NCBI GenBank assembly: GCA_023038255.1
Contig: CP082927.1
Location: forward strand, 206,436-270,435
DNA length: 64,000 bases
Reading direction: 5' to 3'
From: Candidatus Peribacteria bacterium
GTDB lineage: Bacteria > Patescibacteriota > Gracilibacteria > Peribacterales > Peribacteraceae
The notes under the pieces were generated by a model. It ran no database searches. It was not told the DNA's origin and saw only the letters and a program-made list of their open reading frames with translations. Below, in pieces: positions 18,463 through 25,845 of the stretch (the stretch's first letter is position 1; each line of letters starts with the position of its first letter). Both the position numbers and the translations under genes were made by a program.

Positions 18463-19227
18463 ATGCGCACCGCTCTTCTCTCCCTCCTGACTCTCACATT
18501 TGCATTTCAGCCTGTCCTTGCGTCTGCCTACACCATCAAAAATGCAGAACGCCCATCCCGCAGAACACTTGTGAAAACCCAGCGTGAGCAGCATGCAAAA
18601 AATACGACACGCACTGTGCCGGCTCCGGAAAAAACTGTCACAACACCCTCGTCCTACAACAAAGTAGGCGACTATATGCCTGCCCTGCCTGCAACGGGCT
18701 ATTCTCTCGGCGACGAAAAGGCGCCCATCACGGTTGTGGAATTTGTGGATTACGCCTGTCCGTTCTGTGCAACCTTTGCCACAAAAACACTTTCGACCAT
18801 CCAGTCCCGCTACATCAAATCCGGCAAAGTGCGTTTTGTTTTCCGCAATTTCCCGCTTACGTATCATCCTGCTGCAACCGCAGCAGCCCAGGCCGTTGAG
18901 TGCAGCCGCGACCAGTCCGAATCGTACGCTCTCGAACTCCAGAAAAAATTCTTCGCAGAATCGTCAGACGATGACGGTCTCACGCAGGATGACGTCTACG
19001 CTGCGTTTGAATCTCTGAAGGGAATCGATACGGAAAAGATGTATTACTGTATTGATACCGAAGCCAAAGTCCCGCTCATCGAACAGGATATGCAGGATGC
19101 ATCTGATGGCGGCATCGGCGGTGTTCCATCCTTCTGGGTCCTTGGCCCCAAGGGAAAAACCGTCCTCATGCAGGGCGCGCTTGATTTTGCTTCTTTCAAG
19201 AAAGTCTTCGATACGATTGGAAAGTAA
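18463..19227 (+). CDS. secreted DsbA-like thioredoxin (thiol-disulfide oxidoreductase)
   Basis: This 254-residue protein has a signal peptide (MRTALLSLLTLTFAFQPVLA) and a linker of about 65 residues. A DsbA/Thioredoxin_4 domain starts near residue 78, with active site CPFC in FVDYACPFCATFA and the cis-Pro region GIGGVPSFWVL. It would act outside the membrane to make or rearrange disulfides. It is the only such enzyme in the window and lies near four Cys-rich paralogues and an SLH protein with Cys repeats, so these are plausible substrates (inference). The start is the ATG before the signal peptide; an in-frame ATG at 18361 would add a non-signal extension and is rejected. Confidence 0.9.
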   Translation: MRTALLSLLTLTFAFQPVLASAYTIKNAERPSRRTLVKTQREQHAKNTTRTVPAPEKTVTTPSSYNKVGDYMPALPATGYSLGDEKAPITVVEFVDYACPFCATFATKTLSTIQSRYIKSGKVRFVFRNFPLTYHPAATAAAQAVECSRDQSESYALELQKKFFAESSDDDGLTQDDVYAAFESLKGIDTEKMYYCIDTEAKVPLIEQDMQDASDGGIGGVPSFWVLGPKGKTVLMQGALDFASFKKVFDTIGK

Positions 19228-19302
19228 GCGAAAATCAGGGCTACAGTGGACAAATAGCCGGCAAAAGGAGACAATGGCGCACTATTTCGTTTCTTTCCTT
19301 CT

Positions 19303-20745
19303 ATGGTCGCCTTCCGCTCCATAACCGGCTCGATTCTGGCTGCAGCACTTTTACTCAGTGCGTCACCTGCTTCTGCCATTACCTATATTTCCACCCGTAG
19401 CAATACGGAGAATGCTGTGTCCTACGTCCAGCGCGAAGGATTCATGAACGGCTACGACAATGGATCGTTCGGTGAGAGAAACGTCGTCAACCGCGCCGAA
19501 ATGGCGAAGGTGGTCACACTGATCGATAACGGCAATATCAACCGCTATAGCATGCGCTTGCCGTTCTACGATACCTCCAATACCGCCTGGTATACGCCTT
19601 ATGTCATCTACGTGTATGGCAACGGATTCATGAGCGGATACCCGGATAACAGCTTCCGTCCGGATCATTCCATTACTTTTGCAGAAGCCGCAAAAGTGCT
19701 CGCACTTGCCTATAACCTCGATGCACGCACCACCTCTGGTGAATGGTACCAGGAATCCGTCCGCGCTCTTGCGGACCGCAACGCAATCCCGACCAGCATT
19801 GATTACGTGGAACAGACCCTCACACGCGGCGAACTTGCGGAGATTGTCTACCGTTTGGACAGCAACAACCGCAGCCGTTCCTCCCGCTCATACGAAGATC
19901 TTGTCGGTTCCAGCCGGTACGATTCCTATAATCGCTACAACCGCTATAGAACAACAACCTGCAACGGAGATGATGTGCAGATTTCCATCGAGAGCGATTC
20001 CCGCGGCGTCGGCCCGGGCGATACGCTCCGCTACACCATTGAAGTTGAAAACTGTAACGACGATGACCAGCTGATCGACGTCACCGCAAATATCGACAGC
20101 CAGACGTCCTACCTGTCTTCCTCCCCGGAATCCAATTCCCGCTACACAGACCGTCTCGAATGGCGCAATCTCCGCATCCGCAGAGGAGACACTTACACGA
20201 TCACCCTGAGTGTTAGTGTCCGTTCGTTTGCAGGCGTGGATGACCGTATTGATCTGAGTGTCCGTGCAGAAGATGAAGACGGCGACGCGACAGGCTTCTC
20301 CAAGGCCATCTACCTGTCCGAGGACCAGAACTGCTGGCGCGATGCCCGTGGCGTCTACCGCTGCGACGATGATGATGACTGTTACTACTCCAATGGTCGC
20401 TACCACTGTGATGATTATGACAATGATGACGATTGCTACTACGACGCAAACAATCGTTACCGCTGCGATGACGATTATTACGATGATTACAACGATGATG
20501 ATGATTGTTACTACTCCAATGGTCGCTACCACTGTGATGATTATGACAATGATGACAACGACGATTGCTACTACGATGCAAACAATCATTACCGCTGTGA
20601 TGACGATTACTATGACGACTACAACGATGACGATAACGACTGTTACTACGATTCCAATGGTCGCTACCGCTGTGATGACGATTACTACGATGACTACAAT
20701 GATGATTGTTACTACGACTCCCGCAACAACTACATCTGTTACTAA
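19303..20745 (+). CDS. SLH-domain protein with DUF11-like domain and Asp/Cys/Tyr repeats
   Basis: A 480-residue protein with a signal peptide (residues 1-25), then three S-layer-homology segments (FMNGYDNGSFGERNVVNRAE, FMSGYPDNSFRPDHSITFAE, LTRGELAEIVYRL). A Ser/Arg/Tyr linker and a DUF11/CARDB-like beta domain follow (about 220-330: GPGDTLRYTIEVEN, RRGDTYTITLSVSV). The C-terminal ~130 residues are a highly acidic tandem repeat of DDCYY(S/D)NGRY(H/R)CDD units. The SLH part would bind the cell wall or its polymers. The acidic repeats could bind calcium and form disulfides or Tyr crosslinks (inference). A bidirectional terminator follows. Confidence 0.85.
   Translation: MVAFRSITGSILAAALLLSASPASAITYISTRSNTENAVSYVQREGFMNGYDNGSFGERNVVNRAEMAKVVTLIDNGNINRYSMRLPFYDTSNTAWYTPYVIYVYGNGFMSGYPDNSFRPDHSITFAEAAKVLALAYNLDARTTSGEWYQESVRALADRNAIPTSIDYVEQTLTRGELAEIVYRLDSNNRSRSSRSYEDLVGSSRYDSYNRYNRYRTTTCNGDDVQISIESDSRGVGPGDTLRYTIEVENCNDDDQLIDVTANIDSQTSYLSSSPESNSRYTDRLEWRNLRIRRGDTYTITLSVSVRSFAGVDDRIDLSVRAEDEDGDATGFSKAIYLSEDQNCWRDARGVYRCDDDDDCYYSNGRYHCDDYDNDDDCYYDANNRYRCDDDYYDDYNDDDDCYYSNGRYHCDDYDNDDNDDCYYDANNHYRCDDDYYDDYNDDDNDCYYDSNGRYRCDDDYYDDYNDDCYYDSRNNYICY
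20358..20742 (+). repeat. tandem repeat encoding DDCYY...GRYxCDD units
   Basis: Imperfect in-frame units rich in gatgatgac, tgttactac and ggtcgctac repeat to the end of the SLH gene. Two to three longer stretches are nearly identical (from 20385 and from 20511). Confidence 0.8.
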
Positions 20746-20762
20746 GATCCCGTTCTACAAAA

Positions 20763-20800
20763 AAGAGGGCACCTGCGGATAGCAAGGGGCCCTCTTTTTC
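20763..20800. terminator. bidirectional intrinsic terminator
   Basis: AAGAGGGC (20763-20770) pairs with GCCCTCTT (20789-20796), followed by a T-run and preceded by an A-run. It serves the convergent SLH gene and the small membrane protein gene on the other strand. Confidence 0.8.
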
Positions 20801-20810
20801 TATCTGCTGA

Positions 20811-21212
20811 TTACGCAGCTGTCGCAGTTTTTGCTGCTTCTTTTACTTTCTCTACAGAGTCTGTGGTTTTCTTCTGCAGCTTCTTGGCACTGTGCTCCAC
20901 TTCTTTCTTGGCGCCGACCGCCTCATTGACCGCTGCTTTTGCATGCTTGCCTGCGCGGTAGAAACGCTTGCCAAGCTTCTTGCCGGTCTTGCTCATTTCT
21001 TCCGTGAGCCAGTTATGCACCGCTGCTTTCTTGATGGAACTTGCAACGTCCGCCGCATCTTTCTGTGCTTCTTCCTTCAGAAGTTCCAAAGCATCCTGTG
21101 CATTCTCTGCACTGAGCATTCTCTTTCGCAAAGTCGGACGGTTATACAGGTATGTCCCGACGGCACTGGCCGTCCCGAGTACGCCGATGGTGAGAGCTGT
21201 GCGCGCGCGCAT
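20811..21212 (-). CDS. small YtxH-like membrane-anchored helical protein
   Basis: A 133-residue protein starting at the ATG before MRARTALTIGVLGTASAVGT, a hydrophobic segment. The rest is a Lys/Ala/Glu-rich, strongly helical, charged tail. Size and layout resemble YtxH-family proteins, a loosely defined group of general-stress proteins. An upstream in-frame ATG (21275) would add 21 residues before the hydrophobic segment and is less likely. There is no recognisable enzymatic motif, so function is not assigned. Confidence 0.6.
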   Translation of the reverse strand: MRARTALTIGVLGTASAVGTYLYNRPTLRKRMLSAENAQDALELLKEEAQKDAADVASSIKKAAVHNWLTEEMSKTGKKLGKRFYRAGKHAKAAVNEAVGAKKEVEHSAKKLQKKTTDSVEKVKEAAKTATAA

Positions 21213-21402
21213 AGGAAGGTGGGGGAGGGGATGTATCATCTGTGACGCGCAGTCCGCATGATTCTTACAACTCATGAATCATCATGTATACAAAAAGTAT
21301 TCAAAGAGAAGAATATTGCTGTACCGCTACAGCTGTATTGTGGCTGCACAGAGAGGTAAAAATGAACAGGATAGTTTTCATACTCTGCAGATTCTCCTGC
21401 CG

Positions 21403-21430
21403 TTGACTCATTGCAGACTCGTTCTACAAT
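21403..21430 (+). promoter_or_regulatory. sigma70-type promoter TTGACT-16-TACAAT
   Basis: The -35 TTGACT (21403-21408) and -10 TACAAT (21425-21430) are 16 nt apart, which predicts a transcript start near 21437. It is one of the best two-box promoters in the window and is not followed by a convincing gene. A perfect GCTGTA-ccgc-TACAGC hairpin lies upstream at 21318-21333. Confidence 0.6.
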
Positions 21431-21436
21431 CTGCCT

Positions 21437-21909
21437 AACGCATTCCCCACCGGAATGCATCAGGTGATTTTTGGAAACATCGGACGTGAATACATAAATT
21501 GATCAATAGGTCGTAGCATCCTGTGGGCCACGGTTCCCAGAATGCTACGACTTCTGATCTAGACAGAAGAGACGGGCGCGTGAATGCCCATGTGGGCTGT
21601 TTCCCTCTTTTTTTGCGCCGCTGTACTGCGGGCAACACCAAAAGGAACTACGCGATGCAGAACTTGTACGACTCCTCACCCCCGAATTTCGCTGAAGAAT
21701 CCCACGAAGCAGGCCATCGAACCGCGAAGACGACCCCCGAGAGCGGCGGCAATCAAGCCAACTTGTTCTCCGTGATCTCGTAACCCGGGTGCCGAAACAT
21801 GATCAGAGCCCCTCCGTTCAAAAAGTTTATTGTACGATAACCACGTTCGATCCAACCAAATTACCGCTTTTCACCGCCAGCTCCTCTCCAGGGGTTGGCG
21901 GTATTTTTA
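21437..21909 (+). ncRNA. candidate structured non-coding RNA (family not recognised)
   Basis: A promoter at 21403-21430 and a strong intrinsic terminator ending at 21909 bracket about 470 nt without a convincing gene. The stretch holds several clear hairpins: GCATTCC/GGAATGC (21440-21458); a long stem GTCGTAGCAT/ATGCTACGAC (21510-21551) extended by CTG/CAG; CTTCT/AGAAG (21551-21569); GCCC/GGGC (21586-21597), which competes with another GGGC at 21574; and CCGC/GCGG (21618-21631). A T7 run at 21608 could make an internal terminator. It lacks the signatures of tmRNA, RNase P RNA and SRP RNA. An ORF of 42 codons (21655-21783) with AGGA upstream lies inside, so a leader plus small protein is an alternative. 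Confidence 0.45.
21873..21909 (+). terminator. intrinsic terminator at the end of the candidate ncRNA
   Basis: ACCGCCA (21873-21879) pairs with TGGCGGT (21896-21902), with additional inner CCT/AGG pairs, and is followed by ATTTTTAT. Confidence 0.8.
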
Positions 21910-21919
21910 TGTATGTCTG

Positions 21920-21925
21920 TATACT
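21920..21925 (+). promoter_or_regulatory. -10 box TATACT
   Basis: TATACT ends 6 nt before the ATG at 21932, giving a predicted leaderless mRNA immediately after the ncRNA terminator. Confidence 0.5.
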
Positions 21926-21931
21926 TCCCCC

Positions 21932-22243
21932 ATGTCCCTCCGCACCTTTTTCCGTCCCACCCCGTGGACGGTCTCTATCAGCATCGTTCTTACTCTTCTT
22001 GCAGCTGTTGTGCTCTACGTTACGCTCATCTGCGCCCTTAATGGGAGCAGCGGCTGTCAGACGCCGCTCGCGTTGCAGGTTTTCATGATCGTCGCTGTCT
22101 GGCCAACAGTCATCGTCTTTCGTTTGCTCAACGGGATTGTCGATAGTGGCCTCATCGGCATCATCGGTGTTGTGCTCTCAGGACTCTGGATCTATACAGT
22201 GGTCTGTGCGGTGCGGGCTCTTGCCCATCTGCGCCGTTCATGA
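21932..22243 (+). CDS. small hypothetical membrane protein
   Basis: A 103-residue protein with three hydrophobic segments (about 14-34, 48-66 and 70-95) and a short basic C-terminus. The start is the ATG 6 nt after TATACT; the longer in-frame ORF from 21830 would run through the terminator and is rejected. Its stop overlaps the start of the methyltransferase gene (ATGA), so the two are translationally coupled. The family is not recognised. Confidence 0.65.
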   Translation: MSLRTFFRPTPWTVSISIVLTLLAAVVLYVTLICALNGSSGCQTPLALQVFMIVAVWPTVIVFRLLNGIVDSGLIGIIGVVLSGLWIYTVVCAVRALAHLRRS

Positions 22244-23130
22244 GTGCCGTGCTTCATCATGATGCGTGTCCGCTCTGCGATGGATCAATGCTGATTCCCG
22301 CATTCGAATGCCGCGATGATCTGGTCTCACACGAAACATTCACGATTGTCCGCTGCAGTGAGTGCGGCTTTCTTGTGACGCAGGATGCACCGGCGGAAGA
22401 GGAGATCGGTCGCTATTACACAAGCAGTGACTACATGCCACACGATATAAAACATGCAGGATTCATGAGAGCCATCAACACTATCCGCCGTCTCCTGCGT
22501 CTTCCCAAAAAACGCCGCCTGATTCAGCGTGTCACAGGCAGAAAAACCGGCCGCCTGCTCGATATCGGATGCGGCAACGGCGAGTTTGCACTGATGATGA
22601 AAAATGCCGGATGGGAAGTAAGCGCCACTGAAAGCAATGATGCAATGCGACAACATTGCACCGCTCTCGGCATCGACTGCAGATCCATCACCGCCATACA
22701 CGACATTCCATCTGCAACATTCGATGTCATCACGCTCTGGCATGTGCTGGAACATGTGCACGATCTGCACGGCACTATGGCTCATATCCGCAGATTGATC
22801 GCAGAAGACGGCCGCATCATTATTGCAGTGCCCAACATCGGCGGGCCGCTCATGCGGTTTTATGGCATCCACGATGTCCCGCGTCACCTGTGGCATTTCC
22901 GTCCGGAAACACTCACACACCTGGCAGAAAAACACGGATTTGAAGTGGGGTCTATCCGGCCACTCTTTCTGGATGCGCTCTATATGGGTCTCTACTACGA
23001 ACGTCTGTTACAAGGTATCGCTTTGCGCGGCATCCTGATCGGCATTATTGATGTGCTCTACGGCCTCATCCGCCCGCGCCATGCAGCATCACTCGTCTAC
23101 GTGCTGCGCCCGGTCGCTTCTACCGAGTGA
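22240..23130 (+). CDS. class I SAM-dependent methyltransferase with N-terminal zinc-ribbon
   Basis: A 296-residue protein. Residues 1-50 have CPLC and CSEC pairs (a zinc-ribbon-like start), followed by a Methyltransf_23-type domain with GRLLDIGCGNGEFALMMKNA (motif I) and ITLWHVLEHVHD. This architecture is common among methyltransferases acting on sugars or nucleotide-sugars in glycan clusters. The start overlaps the previous stop as ATGA. Its end overlaps the convergent SDR gene by 42 bp. The substrate is unknown. Confidence 0.85.
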   Translation: MSAVLHHDACPLCDGSMLIPAFECRDDLVSHETFTIVRCSECGFLVTQDAPAEEEIGRYYTSSDYMPHDIKHAGFMRAINTIRRLLRLPKKRRLIQRVTGRKTGRLLDIGCGNGEFALMMKNAGWEVSATESNDAMRQHCTALGIDCRSITAIHDIPSATFDVITLWHVLEHVHDLHGTMAHIRRLIAEDGRIIIAVPNIGGPLMRFYGIHDVPRHLWHFRPETLTHLAEKHGFEVGSIRPLFLDALYMGLYYERLLQGIALRGILIGIIDVLYGLIRPRHAASLVYVLRPVASTE

Positions 23131-23931
23131 ACGGTAGCGCCTGCGTAAGAGCCTGATAGCAAGAGACGGCCAGACTGCATGGAGCAGTGCAAAGGCGCGC
23201 AGAGAGAATCCGCGTGAGACCGGATAACGGATTTTTGAACGGCCATCTGTTGCGGCACGGAAAATGACCTCTGCCACATCGCGCGCCTGCAGCCACCACC
23301 CTGACGCATCCGTCATCTTTTTATATGCATCGTAATCCGCTGAATGCTCGTATGTTTTTTCGATCTTTGCTGCTTTCGCAAAAAATGCGGTGTCGATTTT
23401 ATTGTACGGCTCAATCAGTTTTACACGGATTCCTTTGGGAGAAAGTTCATAGCAGAGCGACTCCATCCATCCTTCCACAGCCCATTTACTTGCAGCATAG
23501 ACACTGTGATACGCAAGTCCCGCCCTCCCCGCAAACGAACTGATCGTCATCAAAACACCCGGATCGGTATTGGTGCGCAGAGCTATCCACGCTTTCGTCA
23601 CGCGCATGGTCCCAAGCACATTGGTCCGCAGAATCCCCTCTATATCCGCATCTTTCATCTTTTCAAACGGCAACCGCACGCCCCATCCCGCATTATTCAC
23701 AAGCACCGACGGAATCTGGTCGTCTTGCTGGAGTGTGGCAAAACACACATCAATCGATACAGGGTCATCAATATCCATCGTCATTCCTTTTATACGCGGA
23801 TGATCCGGGTGACCACTTCCATCTCTGGTGCAGGCAATCACCTCCCAGCCGCGCTCCGCAAAAAGCAGAGCCGTCTCATGTCCAATCCCCGATGAGGTGC
23901 CGGTAATCAGGACGGAGTGTAACGAAGACAT
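23089..23931 (-). CDS. short-chain dehydrogenase/reductase (SDR)
   Basis: A 280-residue classical SDR with cofactor motif TGTSSGIG near the N-terminus, NNAGWG, and the catalytic Ser (TISSFAG) plus YHSVYAASK (Tyr-x-x-x-Lys). It reduces or oxidises a carbonyl or alcohol using NAD(P). The C-terminal ~60 residues are basic and partly hydrophobic (RFSLRAFALLHAVWPSLAIR pattern), suggesting membrane contact. The ATG at 23931 has TAGACT 6 nt upstream on the minus strand. The substrate is unknown; the setting suggests lipid or sugar modification. Confidence 0.85.
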   Translation of the reverse strand: MSSLHSVLITGTSSGIGHETALLFAERGWEVIACTRDGSGHPDHPRIKGMTMDIDDPVSIDVCFATLQQDDQIPSVLVNNAGWGVRLPFEKMKDADIEGILRTNVLGTMRVTKAWIALRTNTDPGVLMTISSFAGRAGLAYHSVYAASKWAVEGWMESLCYELSPKGIRVKLIEPYNKIDTAFFAKAAKIEKTYEHSADYDAYKKMTDASGWWLQARDVAEVIFRAATDGRSKIRYPVSRGFSLRAFALLHAVWPSLAIRLLRRRYRSLGRSDRAQHVDE

Positions 23932-23937
23932 ATCTCA

Positions 23938-23943
23938 AGTCTA
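23938..23943 (-). promoter_or_regulatory. -10 box TAGACT for the SDR gene
   Basis: On the minus strand TAGACT ends 6 nt before the ATG at 23931. A divergent box for the next gene lies 30 bp away. Confidence 0.45.
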
Positions 23944-23972
23944 TCGTCCCTCTGCCTTCCGCGTACAGCTGC

Positions 23973-23978
23973 TATAGT
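23973..23978 (+). promoter_or_regulatory. -10 box TATAGT for the GT4 gene
   Basis: TATAGT ends 11 nt before the ATG at 23990, giving a leader of about 5 nt. Confidence 0.4.
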
Positions 23979-23989
23979 GGCCGTCCATT

Positions 23990-25123
23990 ATGCGCATTCT
24001 GGTCGTGAACCATCGGGACAGTACGCATCCGCAGGCGGGGGGACTGGAGCAAATTGTGCACCAGACCGGAAAATACTGGGTGCAGTGGGGACATGAGGTG
24101 GATGTGCTCTGTGCAGGATTTGCAGGAAGTGTCCGTGAGGAAAAAATTGATGGCATGCGCTTCATCCGCGGGCCGTCCGAATATTTCTTTCACTGGTGGG
24201 CGCCGTTCAAAGTCCGCCGGATGGATCCAAAGCGGTACGATGTGATCCTTGAATACATCAGCAAAGTGCCGTGTCTGACCCCTTTTGCTGCGGGGACAAC
24301 GCCTGTTGCGGTCATGATTCCGCATCTCTTCGGCCGGACAATCTTCGAAGAATTATCAGTGCCCGCCAGCCTCGCGTGGATTGCGTACGAAAAAATGATC
24401 CCGTCCGTCTACCGCCGGTCACACTTCTGGGTGAACTCGCAGAGCACTGCGCGCGATCTCGCTGTACGCAGCATCCCACCGGAAAAAATCAGCGTGATCT
24501 ATGCCGGTCTGCCGCCGGAATTATTCGTCCCAGATCCTCAGACAACAAAAACGCCGTATCCGAGCCTCATCTATATCGGCCGTCTCAAGCGCTACAAGCA
24601 CATTGATCATATTCTCGATGCACTGACCCATCTTCTGATCCGTTTCCCGGATCTGCGACTCCGGATTGTGGGAAGGGGGGATGCGGAGACACAGTTGCGT
24701 ACGCTTGCGGTGACACTCGGTATCAGTCATGCCGTGGATGTGTGTGGCTATGTGGATGAAGCCGGAAAGAAAAAGCTGCTCCAGGAATCGTGGGTGGCGG
24801 TGCAGACATCGTCCAATGAAGGATGGGGACTTGCCGTCACCGAAGCCGGTGCCTGCAGTGTGCCGACGGTCGCGAGTGATTCCCCGGGACTCCGGGAATC
24901 CGTCCGCGACGGGGAGACCGGCTATGTTGTTCCGCATGGCGATACACACGCACTTGCTGCAAAAATTGAAGATCTCCTTCTTCATTCCGACCGCCGCGCT
25001 GCTATGGGCAGTGCCGCCCGGATATTTGCGTCGCAGTTTTCATGGGAGATGACCGCACGCAATGCCCTGGCATTCTTGCAGACAGTGAGCGTAGAGCAGT
25101 CTCACGCATCCCCGAAGGTCTGA
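23990..25123 (+). CDS. GT4-family glycosyltransferase
   Basis: A 377-residue GT-B fold enzyme. The N-terminal domain starts MRILVVNHRDSTHPQAGGLE, with the Gly-Gly loop usual in GT4. The C-terminal nucleotide-sugar domain has LIYIGRLKRYKHIDHIL and the E-x7-E type motif in GWGLAVTEAGACSVPTVAS. It transfers a sugar from an activated donor to a glycan or lipid on the cytoplasmic face. It is flanked by envelope-type genes; donor and acceptor are unknown. Its 3' end overlaps the convergent SGNH-like gene by 22 bp. Confidence 0.9.
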   Translation: MRILVVNHRDSTHPQAGGLEQIVHQTGKYWVQWGHEVDVLCAGFAGSVREEKIDGMRFIRGPSEYFFHWWAPFKVRRMDPKRYDVILEYISKVPCLTPFAAGTTPVAVMIPHLFGRTIFEELSVPASLAWIAYEKMIPSVYRRSHFWVNSQSTARDLAVRSIPPEKISVIYAGLPPELFVPDPQTTKTPYPSLIYIGRLKRYKHIDHILDALTHLLIRFPDLRLRIVGRGDAETQLRTLAVTLGISHAVDVCGYVDEAGKKKLLQESWVAVQTSSNEGWGLAVTEAGACSVPTVASDSPGLRESVRDGETGYVVPHGDTHALAAKIEDLLLHSDRRAAMGSAARIFASQFSWEMTARNALAFLQTVSVEQSHASPKV

Positions 25124-25845
25124 CGCAGACATTGCCGCATACCCCGTGGGTCCTTGATGTGCGTTTTGCCATCAGAGAGGGGATAGATCAGCATGCCGTC
25201 CGTGTCTTTATACCGGCTGTAAGTATCGATATAGGGAAGGCCGTGCAGAGCTGCCAGTGATTGCAGCTGTTGATTGAGTCTGTACGTGTAGCGCGACCGC
25301 TCTTCATCTGTGCCCTGTGGCCGGAACACTCTGAAATCCTCCAGATAGTGTGCCCGTGCAGGTGGTGTCACACTCATAATCACTATTGTCACTCCATCCA
25401 TTTGCGCTCTGAGGATCGACTCTATATAGGAGCTCGCAAGCGTAGTGATCACCTCTTCTTCTGTTCGTCCTGTTTCTATCTGCTTTTTGATGTGACAACG
25501 GCAATCGATTTCCCCGAATGACAGGCAGATCGTATCACCTGTTCGCAGCAGTCTTTGCGGCCACAGGAAAGACTGTGTCGAAAAAAGCGCAAACGGCGTG
25601 AGTCCATCCCGTCCGATCCGATGCATGGTGACCGGTCCCAAAGGCAGACGGATGATGGACGGCAGTGTGCGGAACGTAAAATCCGCATGACTGTCTCCAA
25701 TGGAAAAAGTAATCGCCTTTCCACGCAGCCGACGCAGGATGCAGTATAACCGCATCAGTGGATGACCGAATGTGACGCCGGGCAGATAGGCAGCCGTGAC
25801 AGACCACCAGTGCAGACGCCGCAGGAGAGGGGAGAGATACGTCAT
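25102..25845 (-). CDS. SGNH/GDSL-like hydrolase
   Basis: A 247-residue protein with FSIGDSHAD (the block with the nucleophile Ser), SFGEIDCRC (block III-like) and, near the end, SDGKTHIKD with a D-x-x-H arrangement. These fit the SGNH fold, which includes sugar O-acetyl esterases and acyl-transferase partners. No clear signal peptide is seen, so it may be cytoplasmic. Its ATG overlaps the stop of the upstream FkbM-like gene (ATGA), so the two act together in expression. The assignment is at fold level. Confidence 0.65.
   Translation of the reverse strand: MTYLSPLLRRLHWWSVTAAYLPGVTFGHPLMRLYCILRRLRGKAITFSIGDSHADFTFRTLPSIIRLPLGPVTMHRIGRDGLTPFALFSTQSFLWPQRLLRTGDTICLSFGEIDCRCHIKKQIETGRTEEEVITTLASSYIESILRAQMDGVTIVIMSVTPPARAHYLEDFRVFRPQGTDEERSRYTYRLNQQLQSLAALHGLPYIDTYSRYKDTDGMLIYPLSDGKTHIKDPRGMRQCLRQTFGDA

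Noticed and set aside
21437-21909. tmRNA (ssrA): AACTACGCG near 21646 resembles the NYA part of tag peptides
   Set aside because: No stop follows a tag-like end in that frame, there is no tRNA-like 5'/3' pairing, and no proper T-arm with CCA is present.
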